From Halarcobacter anaerophilus (GTDB taxonomy: Bacteria; Campylobacterota; Campylobacteria; Campylobacterales; Arcobacteraceae): a DNA stretch of 64,000 bases. The translations under genes and the position numbers were made by a program. This document shows positions 28,498 through 38,015 of this stretch, in pieces (the stretch's first letter is position 1; each line of letters opens with the position of its first letter). The stretch lies in the NCBI RefSeq assembly GCF_006459125.1, contig NZ_CP041070.1:1240001-1304000 (forward strand), read 5' to 3'. The notes under the pieces are model-generated. The model did no database searches. It had not been told where the DNA came from and saw only the letters and a list, made by a program, of their open reading frames with translations.

Positions 28498-29103
28498 ATG
28501 AAAAGTATATTTTTATATAGTGATGATTTATATTTAATCGGAAGATGGATGAAACTAATAGATTATCCGACAATTATTATTGAAGAACTATCTGATTTAC
28601 TAGAGATAAAAAAAGGTATATTAATAGTAAATAATGCAATTTGTACAGATATTCCAAGTAATCTTATTGTAGATTTTGTGAATAATCAAAATCAAGTTTT
28701 ACTCTTAGATAATCTTCCAAATTTTTTAACTGCACAAAAGTGTCTAAGCAACGGAATAAAAGGTTACGGCAATACTTTGATGACAAAATCATATTTAAAC
28801 TCTGCAATTGAGGCACTAAACAATAATTTTATTTGGTTATTACCTGATATTACGACCCAATTGGTTAAAGATATAGTAGATTCAAATGAGCAAAGCAGTA
28901 AAAACAAAGATAACTTACTTTTTAAAGATTTGACACATAAAGAGAAAAAAGTGGCAAGTTTGTTAAAAAAAGGGTACACAAATTTTAAAATATCAGAAGA
29001 GTTAAATATCTCGGTAAATACGGTGAAAACCCATATAAAACATATTTATGAAAAACTAAATGTAAAAGATAGATTATCTTTTGCATCTCTATTTAGTCAA
29101 TAA
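28498..29103 (+). CDS. LuxR/NarL-type regulator of adhesin locus B
   Basis: A 201-residue protein starting one base after the hlyD stop. The N-terminal receiver-like half has Asn-Asn (LIVNNA) where a receiver has its phosphoacceptor region, so it is probably not phosphorylated in the usual way. The C-terminal LuxR helix-turn-helix spans about 140-195 (LTHKEKKVASLLKKGYTNFK, VNTVKTHIKHIYEKL). It parallels the locus A regulator in length, layout and position beside hlyD. Its likely targets are the adhesin promoter 83 bp downstream or the export operon; that is inferred. Confidence 0.83.
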   Translation: MKSIFLYSDDLYLIGRWMKLIDYPTIIIEELSDLLEIKKGILIVNNAICTDIPSNLIVDFVNNQNQVLLLDNLPNFLTAQKCLSNGIKGYGNTLMTKSYLNSAIEALNNNFIWLLPDITTQLVKDIVDSNEQSSKNKDNLLFKDLTHKEKKVASLLKKGYTNFKISEELNISVNTVKTHIKHIYEKLNVKDRLSFASLFSQ

Positions 29104-29185
29104 ATCACCCCTTTGGGTGATATACAAAGCAAAAAAAAATTACTAAAATCAAAAAATAATTAATAATCAGCTAAAAGGAAAATCT

Positions 29186-32100
29186 ATGGCAGCTATTGCA
29201 GGAAGTGTAAAAAGTTTATCAAACGGAATATTTCATGTTAAAGATGAAAATGGAAATATAAAGGTTTTACAAGTAGGTGATACTATTTATGAAAAAGATA
29301 CAATATACGGAGATGACTCAAACACAGCTTCATCAAATATAGAGATTGAACTTTCAGGAAATGATGTAATCGTTTTAAGTGAAGGTCAAAAACAATTAAT
29401 TGATTCATCCTTGATTGAAAAAGCATTTGGAACAGAAGAGTTGTATTTTACAAGGGAAGGTTTAAATCTAAACCCTGATGAATACAGAGCTCAAGAAGAT
29501 GTTGTAAGTGATTTAAGAGATGCAAAATTCAAAGATGAAAACTCAAAAGCTATAGATGAAAATGCAAAAGACGATAACCAAGACTCTAATAAAGATGTAA
29601 CTAAACAAGAGACAGCCGAAGGGGAAGAAGAAGTTGAAGATGAAACTGTAGCTGAAGCTCAGTTTCAAGCAAGAGACGGTGATCAAACAAATGTAGAAAG
29701 TGATTTAAGGGATGCAACTTTTAGAGCTAGAACACAAAACTATATAGATAGAGATTTATTTAAAAGTGAGTCTGATGATAGATTAAGTTTTGATAATGGA
29801 AGTTCTTTAGACTCTTTTAACTCTACAACTCCTGTAACTCCAACTACTCCACCAAGAGCCTCTTCTTCTACTAGACCTGAAGCCCCTGAAAATGAAGATA
29901 CTCCTGAAACAAATATTGACTCTTCTACACCACCTCCTACAATAATTGCCCAATTAAGTATTAATGATACAACAGCTTATGAGAGTGAAGGTTATTTAGT
30001 TTTTACCGTAACTTTAGATACGGAAGTAAATACAGATGTTACATTCTCTTATGTTACTTCACAACTTACTGCAACTTCAGGGCTTGATTACACAGATCAA
30101 AGCGGAACAATTACCATCCCTCAAGGAAGTACAAGCGTAACTATAAGAGTTCCAATAACAGATGACTATTTATCTGACAGCGGTGAAACAATGAAAATTA
30201 CAGTTTCAAATGTTGTAGGTAATGCAGAGATTACTAAACCAGTAGGTATAGGAACAATTCTTGATAATAGTGACTCTTCAAATCCTGCTAATGAACCAAA
30301 CGGTTATGAAGATACAGATACCGTATATGCCATTATTGAAGGTCCTGCTAGTGTAAATGAAGGTGATACAACTACAGAGTATACAGTTAAATTAGTTGAT
30401 AAAGACGGCAATCTTGTAATTGTAACAGAAGATACTGAAGTAGTAGTAAAATATACAAATACAACAACACAAGATGGTGACACCCAATATAATAACAATG
30501 AAGAGATTACGGTAACAATAACAGCAGGAAATTCATCAAGTAGTTTCACAGTAGATACTATTTCTGACGCTAATAAAGAAGATGATGAAATCTACAATTT
30601 AGAAATTACAGATGTGGAAAATACAGGTGAGTTTGAAAATGTAAAAATTGGTGATACAGAGGGTAATCATAAAGATGTTGATACTACAATTTATGATACC
30701 ACAAGCTCAAATCCTGAAACAGGTGATGAGACGGTAAAAATTGTACTTGTTGCGGTAACTTCAGCAACAACTACAATAGCAGATATAACAAATTCAGACG
30801 GTACTTTAAAGATAGATAATACTAATTCTACTCCTGAAAGCGGAAAACTTTATTATATGGCAGTTGCAGTAGATAGTGAGGGTAAACCTTTGACTACCCA
30901 AGATGGAACTGTCGATATTACTTACGGCATCACAAGTGATACTTTAGATAAAGATGCAACATCGGGAACTGATTATGATAATACAACTGTTACAAATGTA
31001 AATATAGGAGAAGTATTTGAAGTCTTGACAAATGATGATTATCTAGCAGAGGGTGATGAAAACTTTACCGTAACAATATCAAATCAGTCAGGTACTTCTT
31101 ATGAATCACCGTCAATTGATACATCAAATGATACTGTAACTTCAACTATTACCGATAATCCAGCAAATGATACGACAAAAGATCCTCAAGAGACTCCAAG
31201 TGAGCCTAGCGATCCTGATAATCCAACTAGCGGTAATAGTTATGGAGATGAAGATACACTATATGTAAAAATTACGCAAAACGACTCTGTATATGAAGGA
31301 AACACTTTAACTCATACTGTTACTTTAGTAGATAAAGACGGAAATCCTGTTACGGTTGCAGCAGGAGAGACTATTACTATTACTCTATCTTACAGCAATG
31401 ATACAAGTGAAAATGCTGATTATAGCGGTAGTACAAAAGTAACCCAAGTAACTATCACAGAAGGAAACTCTACTGTTGATGTGGAAAATCTTGCAATAGA
31501 TGATTTTGTCGTAGAGGGAAATGAAAATTATACTTTAACCATAACAGATGTATCTCAATCAAATGATACTTATGAAAATGTGGCTATTGATACAGATAAC
31601 AATAGCGTAACAGGTGAGATAAAAGATGGTGTAAGTTTGGGAGTTCCTAACAATGCGGCGGTAGATGAAGATGATTTTGATATTACAGTTGTTAATAATA
31701 AAATTACTGATACACAGTTACTTAATGTTGTTTCTCCAAATGAAGATAATAGTTACAAACTGCTTTTTGTAGATAATGTTGTAAGCAAAGACCCGGATAC
31801 AAACACTTCTATTACTTTAACATCAAATGGTCAAAATATAACTTTTAATTACTCAACAGAGGGAAAAATTATTGCAACAAGAACAGGGGATAATAAAGTT
31901 GTATTCGAGATAACACTTAATAAAAACACAGCAGGTGGATCAAATGATAGTTATACATATACACAATATGAAAATATAGATCATCCCGATACCAATAGTG
32001 ATGATAATGTTGTACTTACTTTTGAATATAAAATTGAAGACCAAGGAGAAACAAGTGATTCTCAAAGCTTTACTGTAACAGTAAATGATTCAATGCCATC

Positions 32101-35100
32101 GTCTGATAGTCAAAATGTAACATTAAATGAAGATAATTCTAAGTTGATTGTAATTAGTGATGAATCATTTTTAAACGGGGAGATAAGTATTAGCAATGAT
32201 GGTGGTTCTAATTATGAAACATTAAATACAACGACAAATCAAACAATAGATATTTTTGATAACTTAACTGATAAAGTAAAAGTCGGTACATTAACAAATA
32301 ACGGTGACGGTACATTAACTTTTACGCCGGAGCCTAATTACAGTGGTGCAACGGCAGGTTTTTCTTACGGTGTAAGTGACAATGACGGAGATAGTGCAAG
32401 TTCAAGCGTAACTATAACTGTAAATCCAATTGCGGATAAACCTGATATGAATGGGGCAAATACCGGCTTAAATGAGAGTACGATTTTAACTACTCCACAA
32501 GTTTTAGAAGATAATAATAATGCCAGTGCTGAAGAGAGTACAACAGATTATACTGCTGAAATTGGATTAATTTTACCTCAAATTAGTGATAACAGCGATT
32601 ATACAACAGATGCAGCTAATGATGACCAACCTGAAAAATTAGGTCTTATTACCCTAAGCAGTTCTACTGGTAGCACTATTATTGCAAATGGTGTAGAGTA
32701 TGATTTAAGTGCAGGCTCAATTCAAATTTATATTACAAATGACCCTGATAATTACCATTATAGCGGTATTGATACAACAGGTGTTGTTCAACTTACCCAA
32801 GCTCAATTTGAGGCAATATTTGTAGTCTTTGAAAAAGATGATGCAACTAATCCTTTATTTACCGTTTCAGTGGATGAATATGAGGTAAATGACGATGATA
32901 CTATTGATACTTCCGTAACAAAAGCAACTAATTCACAAGATTATGAAGTAGATATTTTAGCCGTAACTGACCCTGTTACATTAGAATGGAATAGTAATAC
33001 TGATTCAAGTTCAAATGATTTAGGTAGTTATACTAGCGATACTTTTACTTTTGATGCTGTTGATGAAGGGTATGGAACTATTGATTTAAAATCTCTTCTT
33101 ACGAATACAAATGGATTAGAAACTGACAGTGACGGAGATTTAGACGGTAGTGAAAAAAGAAGTTATATAATTACAGGTATTCCTGAAGGTACTATTGTAA
33201 CTTTAGGAGGGAAAAGTGTAGCAGCTGATTCTACAGGAACCGTAACTATTGATTTTCCTGATAATACAGAAGATGATCCAGCGTTTACTATGACTATAGC
33301 TGAACAGTTTAGTGGAACTATAAGTGGAACTATTACACTAAATGTAACAGATACGGATGATGACTCAACAGGAACAATAAGTACTGAAAGTGCAACTGTT
33401 AGTTTTACTATGACAGTAAATCCCGTAGCAGATCAAGTAACACTTAAAGTAGCCCAAGCTCAAGGCTTAGAAGATGCAGGAAGAACTAACAGTAACGATG
33501 AAAATGTTGATGCAGATGTTATAGATGCTCCAGAAGATGGTATTGAACTATATATCAATGTAATCTCTGATGATAATAAAGATATAGAGGGAGCAGAAAC
33601 AACAGATGAAAAAGAGGAGTATAACGTAACTATCAGTGGTATTCCCGATGGTGGTTCTTTATATGTTTATGATAATAGCAGTTCAAACTGGAAATTAGTT
33701 ACTGTTTCTAGTGACGGGACAACAGTAACTATTGATGGAGTTACTGCAACAAGTTCGGGTGATATTACAGTAGATGCATCGGCAGACGGTACATACTCAG
33801 TAACCATAAACGACTATCAAAATGATAATTTACCTAAATTTATTCCTCCTTATAATAGTGATGAAAATTATACTTTTGATATAAGTGCAGTATCTTTTGA
33901 TGCTCCTGACACATCAATTGCTCAAACACTTCAAATTGATGTAACAGTCGACGCAGTTGCAGATATACCTGTAAATGATAATTTAGCAACTACAACTGCT
34001 ACAGATGATAATAGTCAGTCAAACAGTTTTAATCTTGTATCAACTGAAGATACAACTATAAATCTAAAAAATATTTTTAGTACACCTGCTATTTTAGATT
34101 CAAATGACCTATCAACAGAAGACGATTCTGAAACATTAACTTTTAAAGTTACAGGATTAGCAGAAGGCTTTAGTATCAGTGGAGCTACATTTATAGGAGG
34201 TACAGGTACAGATAGAATTTGGCTTGTAGATAAAACAGCACTTAACAATAATGAAGTTACTCTTTCTACACCTACAAATTATGCAGGTGAAGTTGATTTT
34301 AAAGTGCAGTTTGTAACAACAGAAGATGCAGGAGATAGTAAAACACATGATGTAAAAGATGTTAGTATTATGATAACACCTGTCGCAGAAGGTATTATTG
34401 CATCTAGTGATACTCAAAATGAAGATGAAGAAAAAGTGCTTAATTTTGGATTTAGTACGCCGGATACAGATGGTGAAACGGCAGGTATAGAGAGTTTAGA
34501 AAGTTTTAGTATTGATATGAGTACAGTTCCTGCAGGTGTAACTTTAGTGGGGTCTGTTAGCGGTACATTAAGCGGTAGTGGATATGTATCTCTTAATATT
34601 ACAAACGGTGTACCTGAAACAGTAACAGCAATTTTAAGTGAAGATAGTGATATAGATTATAGTTTTAATATCTCTTACTCATACAAAGATGTCGCAATTG
34701 ATAATGAAGGAAATACTTATACTGATACAAAAACCGTAACAAATCAACTTTACAGTGTAACGGTTAATGCTATTACCGATGATATTAATTTGGATCTGAG
34801 TACAACTATTGGAACAAACAATAGTGTTGACGGTTCAGGAAATATTACTGTATCAGGAAACGGTACTTTTACAAAAACATTATTAGTAACAGGAATTGAT
34901 AGTGACGGAAGAGGTAATGCCGATATAGATGGTTCAGAAGAGTTTACAAGAGTAACAGTTTCAGGTGTTCCTGAAGGTATTACTGTTGTAGGTGGAATTT
35001 ATGCAGGAGATACAGGTGGCGGAAACTATTCTGGATATTGGTATGTAGATGTTCCAAATGAAGCTTTAGATAATGACGGGGCAACATATGATTTGGTATT

Positions 35101-37360
35101 TAATGTCGACGGAAGTTTTTCGGCAGAACAGATAAATGTACCGTATAATATAACAGTTACGGCATATAATCAAGAAAAAAACAATGATGTTGAACAATCG
35201 GATTCACAAAGTTTTACGTTAACAATAGATCAATTAATAACAGGACCAGGACCTGGAGTTCCTGCAACTATAACAGCATTTTACCAAGACATTGACCAAG
35301 ATAATCTCTTTGGTGCAAGTAATATAGACTCTTCTGATCACGGTTATGAAGTAAGTACAACAACAAATACGACTATAACTGATAGTGATGCTTATGAAGG
35401 AAGTGTAGTAAGAGAAGATACTCAATTTAAACTAAGTGATGTAATTCATGTTGAAACAGATGTCGGAACTGCAACAAGCCAAGCATTTTCTATTACTCTT
35501 AAAAATATTCCTGAAGGTGTTGAGGTAGATGGAATGACCCTTAATGCTGAAGGTTTTTATACAATAAGCGGTTCAGGAGACCAACTAGCAATAGTGGGTA
35601 TATTACAATCTATTTTAATTACTCCTGTTGTTAATGCAAATACCGATGCAAATGATATTAGTAATACTACTCTAAATTTTGATATTGAGCTTACTACTTA
35701 TGCAAACGGTGGAGCGTCAAATTCTGCACTTATTAATTTTAGTGCTTCTGTTCTTCCTGTAACAGATGAAATGACTTTAACTGTGGTTAATGACGGACAA
35801 ACAAATGAAGATGTGGCTCAATCATTAAGTATAACTTTAGATAATGATGCCGATGGAGTAAATACACAAATTATTGATGGAAAAGTCTATTTAAAACTTA
35901 CAGAGTCATATTCAGATTCACAAGGAACTGATGGAACTAGCGGAACACTCTCTTATAACGGAAGTATAATAACAGCTACAGCCGTAAGCGGTGTTACAGG
36001 ACTTACTAATGGAGATTATTATGTAATAGAAAATGTAGAGTACAATGACACTTTAGATCTTACATATACGCCGGCTTCAAATAGAGACGGTAATATTACG
36101 GTTGATGTTTATGTAAATAATAAAGAGAGTGAAAACTGGACCTCTTATGATACAGATATAATAACTACCCATAAAACAATCTCTTTTACGGTAGATGAAG
36201 TTGCAGACGGGTTTACTTTAAACAGCGGTGCAACAATAAGTGGAACTGAAGATGAATTGGTAATGTTAGATATTACTCTTACAAGTGCTGACTCTTCTGA
36301 ATCTCTATCTTCTGTATCTGTTTCAGGATTACCTGACGGATTCTTAATCTATTATGGAGAGTTAAATAACGGTAGTGATAAAGTTTTGGCAAACAATCTA
36401 GGAGTTAGTGGTACTACAACAATTCAGTTAACATACGGTGTTGATGAAACAGTAGATGTGAATAGATGGAATATCCCTTTAAATGCGGGGCAACTTCCTT
36501 CTTATATTTGGGTACAAACTCCTGAAAACTGGAGTGGAGTGATTCCTGATTTATCAATAATTGCAGTTGATGAAAATGGAAATATTTATCCTGAAACAAT
36601 AGCTTCAGGAACTATTTCCCCTGTTGTAGATAGTTTAACTCTAAATGCAACACAAACCTTTGGAAAAGAGGGTGAAGATACGCTTCTTAACCTAAATGCA
36701 AATGTGGAAGACCTTGACGGCAGTGAAACTGTTACTCTTACTTTACATGGATTCGGTGACGGTGATGCAAACTTTAAAGCAAGTGGTGAAGCAATTTCAA
36801 GTAATTATGATTTAGGAACAGATACTTATACTATTGAAGGTATTAGTGTAGATGATATAAATGCTTTAACTGTAACTTATCAATCATTAAGTAGCACATC
36901 TATTAGTGTAACTGCTAAGATGATTGAAAGTGACGGAAATGAGTCAAGTATTGTAAACGATTCATTTAATATCTCAATTGCCCAATCAGTTCCTTCAGGA
37001 GGAGATGATACTTTATTATTAAAAGACGGTATCTCTTTTGACGGATTAGATGGAATTGACACTTTAGTTTTAAACGGTAAAACATTAGATGCAAGTTTAG
37101 TTTCAAATATAGAGATTTTAGATTTAGATGCGGGTGATAACAGCCTAGCTTTAAGTCTTGATGATGTTTTGGATATGACAGATTCTAATAATGAGATAAA
37201 AATAGTCGGAGATAGTAATGATAGTTTCTCTCTTGATAAATCAGGTTGGACACAAGGAAGTGTCGTAGACAACGGAGATAATACGACATATCAATATAGT
37301 GATGGAACAAACACCGTAAAATTGACAGTTGATGAAAATATTAATACGAGTGGTTTATAA
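29186..37360 (+). CDS. giant LapA-like type I-secreted adhesin B (2724 aa)
   Basis: AAGGAAAA lies just before the ATG. Residues 1-105 form a LapA-type retention module (IAGSVKSLSNGIFHV, then GNDVIVLSEGQ). Residues 106-235 are an acidic linker containing two SDLRDA motifs (at 108 and 172). Calx-beta and related Ca-binding domains follow (about 255-350, 375-480, 690-800; DYTDQSGTITIPQGS). From about 810 to 2590 there are cadherin/T1SS-143-like extender domains (ITGIPEGTIVTLGG, VSGVPEGITVVGG). The last ~115 residues are a standard type I adhesin C-terminus (ADTLLL-type start at 2608 as DDTLLLKDG, then SLDDVLDM). It lies between its export genes and lapG/lapD, the arrangement expected of a c-di-GMP-controlled biofilm adhesin. 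Confidence 0.93.
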   Translation: MAAIAGSVKSLSNGIFHVKDENGNIKVLQVGDTIYEKDTIYGDDSNTASSNIEIELSGNDVIVLSEGQKQLIDSSLIEKAFGTEELYFTREGLNLNPDEYRAQEDVVSDLRDAKFKDENSKAIDENAKDDNQDSNKDVTKQETAEGEEEVEDETVAEAQFQARDGDQTNVESDLRDATFRARTQNYIDRDLFKSESDDRLSFDNGSSLDSFNSTTPVTPTTPPRASSSTRPEAPENEDTPETNIDSSTPPPTIIAQLSINDTTAYESEGYLVFTVTLDTEVNTDVTFSYVTSQLTATSGLDYTDQSGTITIPQGSTSVTIRVPITDDYLSDSGETMKITVSNVVGNAEITKPVGIGTILDNSDSSNPANEPNGYEDTDTVYAIIEGPASVNEGDTTTEYTVKLVDKDGNLVIVTEDTEVVVKYTNTTTQDGDTQYNNNEEITVTITAGNSSSSFTVDTISDANKEDDEIYNLEITDVENTGEFENVKIGDTEGNHKDVDTTIYDTTSSNPETGDETVKIVLVAVTSATTTIADITNSDGTLKIDNTNSTPESGKLYYMAVAVDSEGKPLTTQDGTVDITYGITSDTLDKDATSGTDYDNTTVTNVNIGEVFEVLTNDDYLAEGDENFTVTISNQSGTSYESPSIDTSNDTVTSTITDNPANDTTKDPQETPSEPSDPDNPTSGNSYGDEDTLYVKITQNDSVYEGNTLTHTVTLVDKDGNPVTVAAGETITITLSYSNDTSENADYSGSTKVTQVTITEGNSTVDVENLAIDDFVVEGNENYTLTITDVSQSNDTYENVAIDTDNNSVTGEIKDGVSLGVPNNAAVDEDDFDITVVNNKITDTQLLNVVSPNEDNSYKLLFVDNVVSKDPDTNTSITLTSNGQNITFNYSTEGKIIATRTGDNKVVFEITLNKNTAGGSNDSYTYTQYENIDHPDTNSDDNVVLTFEYKIEDQGETSDSQSFTVTVNDSMPSSDSQNVTLNEDNSKLIVISDESFLNGEISISNDGGSNYETLNTTTNQTIDIFDNLTDKVKVGTLTNNGDGTLTFTPEPNYSGATAGFSYGVSDNDGDSASSSVTITVNPIADKPDMNGANTGLNESTILTTPQVLEDNNNASAEESTTDYTAEIGLILPQISDNSDYTTDAANDDQPEKLGLITLSSSTGSTIIANGVEYDLSAGSIQIYITNDPDNYHYSGIDTTGVVQLTQAQFEAIFVVFEKDDATNPLFTVSVDEYEVNDDDTIDTSVTKATNSQDYEVDILAVTDPVTLEWNSNTDSSSNDLGSYTSDTFTFDAVDEGYGTIDLKSLLTNTNGLETDSDGDLDGSEKRSYIITGIPEGTIVTLGGKSVAADSTGTVTIDFPDNTEDDPAFTMTIAEQFSGTISGTITLNVTDTDDDSTGTISTESATVSFTMTVNPVADQVTLKVAQAQGLEDAGRTNSNDENVDADVIDAPEDGIELYINVISDDNKDIEGAETTDEKEEYNVTISGIPDGGSLYVYDNSSSNWKLVTVSSDGTTVTIDGVTATSSGDITVDASADGTYSVTINDYQNDNLPKFIPPYNSDENYTFDISAVSFDAPDTSIAQTLQIDVTVDAVADIPVNDNLATTTATDDNSQSNSFNLVSTEDTTINLKNIFSTPAILDSNDLSTEDDSETLTFKVTGLAEGFSISGATFIGGTGTDRIWLVDKTALNNNEVTLSTPTNYAGEVDFKVQFVTTEDAGDSKTHDVKDVSIMITPVAEGIIASSDTQNEDEEKVLNFGFSTPDTDGETAGIESLESFSIDMSTVPAGVTLVGSVSGTLSGSGYVSLNITNGVPETVTAILSEDSDIDYSFNISYSYKDVAIDNEGNTYTDTKTVTNQLYSVTVNAITDDINLDLSTTIGTNNSVDGSGNITVSGNGTFTKTLLVTGIDSDGRGNADIDGSEEFTRVTVSGVPEGITVVGGIYAGDTGGGNYSGYWYVDVPNEALDNDGATYDLVFNVDGSFSAEQINVPYNITVTAYNQEKNNDVEQSDSQSFTLTIDQLITGPGPGVPATITAFYQDIDQDNLFGASNIDSSDHGYEVSTTTNTTITDSDAYEGSVVREDTQFKLSDVIHVETDVGTATSQAFSITLKNIPEGVEVDGMTLNAEGFYTISGSGDQLAIVGILQSILITPVVNANTDANDISNTTLNFDIELTTYANGGASNSALINFSASVLPVTDEMTLTVVNDGQTNEDVAQSLSITLDNDADGVNTQIIDGKVYLKLTESYSDSQGTDGTSGTLSYNGSIITATAVSGVTGLTNGDYYVIENVEYNDTLDLTYTPASNRDGNITVDVYVNNKESENWTSYDTDIITTHKTISFTVDEVADGFTLNSGATISGTEDELVMLDITLTSADSSESLSSVSVSGLPDGFLIYYGELNNGSDKVLANNLGVSGTTTIQLTYGVDETVDVNRWNIPLNAGQLPSYIWVQTPENWSGVIPDLSIIAVDENGNIYPETIASGTISPVVDSLTLNATQTFGKEGEDTLLNLNANVEDLDGSETVTLTLHGFGDGDANFKASGEAISSNYDLGTDTYTIEGISVDDINALTVTYQSLSSTSISVTAKMIESDGNESSIVNDSFNISIAQSVPSGGDDTLLLKDGISFDGLDGIDTLVLNGKTLDASLVSNIEILDLDAGDNSLALSLDDVLDMTDSNNEIKIVGDSNDSFSLDKSGWTQGSVVDNGDNTTYQYSDGTNTVKLTVDENINTSGL

Positions 37361-37366
37361 AAAATG

Positions 37367-37394
37367 AAAGAGATAGTTTTTTATCTCTTTTATA
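37367..37394 (+). terminator. intrinsic terminator after adhesin B
   Basis: AAAGAGATA (37367-37375) pairs with TATCTCTTT (37382-37390) across a T-rich loop and is followed by TATATTT, six bases after the adhesin stop codon. Confidence 0.8.
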
Positions 37395-37412
37395 TTTAGA
37401 TAAAATGTTTGT

Positions 37413-38015
37413 ATGAAAGTTTTTATAATCATCTTATTTTTAATCTTTTCAAATTTATCTGCTGATTTTAGTAGTGAAAGCCTAATAAAAAAAGTGGAGA
37501 AAAAATATAATCGTTTTGCAAAAAACAGATTTATTGCATTAAACAAGATGATAAAGATTGCATCAAAAAAAGATGAATTGGGGAAATTGGAAAAAGTGAA
37601 TGATTTTTTCAATAATGTCCCTTATGCAGAGGACAGAGATATTTACGGTGTAAGTGATTATTGGGCAAACCCCTATGAATTTTTAGGAAAAGACAGAGGC
37701 GATTGCGAAGATTATGTCATAGCTAAATATTTTGTTTTAAAATATTTGGGAGTCTCTACTAAAAAAATGTTTTTAAGTTACGTAAAACGTGAGGATTCTA
37801 AGAGTGCTCATATGGTTCTATTATACTTTAATACACCGTCTTCGGAACCTTTGGTCTTAGACAGCATTGTTAAAAAAATATTTCCGGCTTCAAAAAGGAT
37901 GGATTTAAAACCTATATACAACTTTAACCCTGATATTTTAAAAAATGGGAAGAAAACATCTGCTCATAGAAAATGGGACAGATTATTAAAAAATTTTATG
38001 GAGAATAAGATATGA
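37413..38015 (+). CDS. lapG: LapG-type periplasmic cysteine protease (BTLCP family)
   Basis: A 200-residue transglutaminase-like cysteine protease with a signal peptide (1-17). The catalytic triad is visible as Cys98 (KDRGDCEDYVIAKYF), His133 (KSAHMVLLYF) and Asp150 (LVLDSI). The acidic residues around Cys98 match the calcium site of the family. LapG cleaves the N-terminal retention module of LapA-type adhesins and releases them from the cell surface when c-di-GMP is low. The ATGA overlap with lapD couples the two. The ribosome site is weak. The substrate is inferred to be adhesin B and perhaps adhesin A, although neither shows the di-alanine cleavage site known from Pseudomonas. Confidence 0.92.
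   Translation: MKVFIIILFLIFSNLSADFSSESLIKKVEKKYNRFAKNRFIALNKMIKIASKKDELGKLEKVNDFFNNVPYAEDRDIYGVSDYWANPYEFLGKDRGDCEDYVIAKYFVLKYLGVSTKKMFLSYVKREDSKSAHMVLLYFNTPSSEPLVLDSIVKKIFPASKRMDLKPIYNFNPDILKNGKKTSAHRKWDRLLKNFMENKI

Noticed and set aside
29105-29120. TCACCC-CTTT-GGGTGA hairpin after the locus B LuxR-type gene as a terminator
   Set aside because: It is followed by TATACAAAGC, not a T-run; the stem is short. It might weakly affect RNA stability but is not supported as a terminator.
37355-37612. 85-codon minus-strand ORF overlapping lapG
   Set aside because: It lies antisense to the lapG signal peptide and N-terminus, has low-complexity Phe/Leu composition and no plausible ribosome site.
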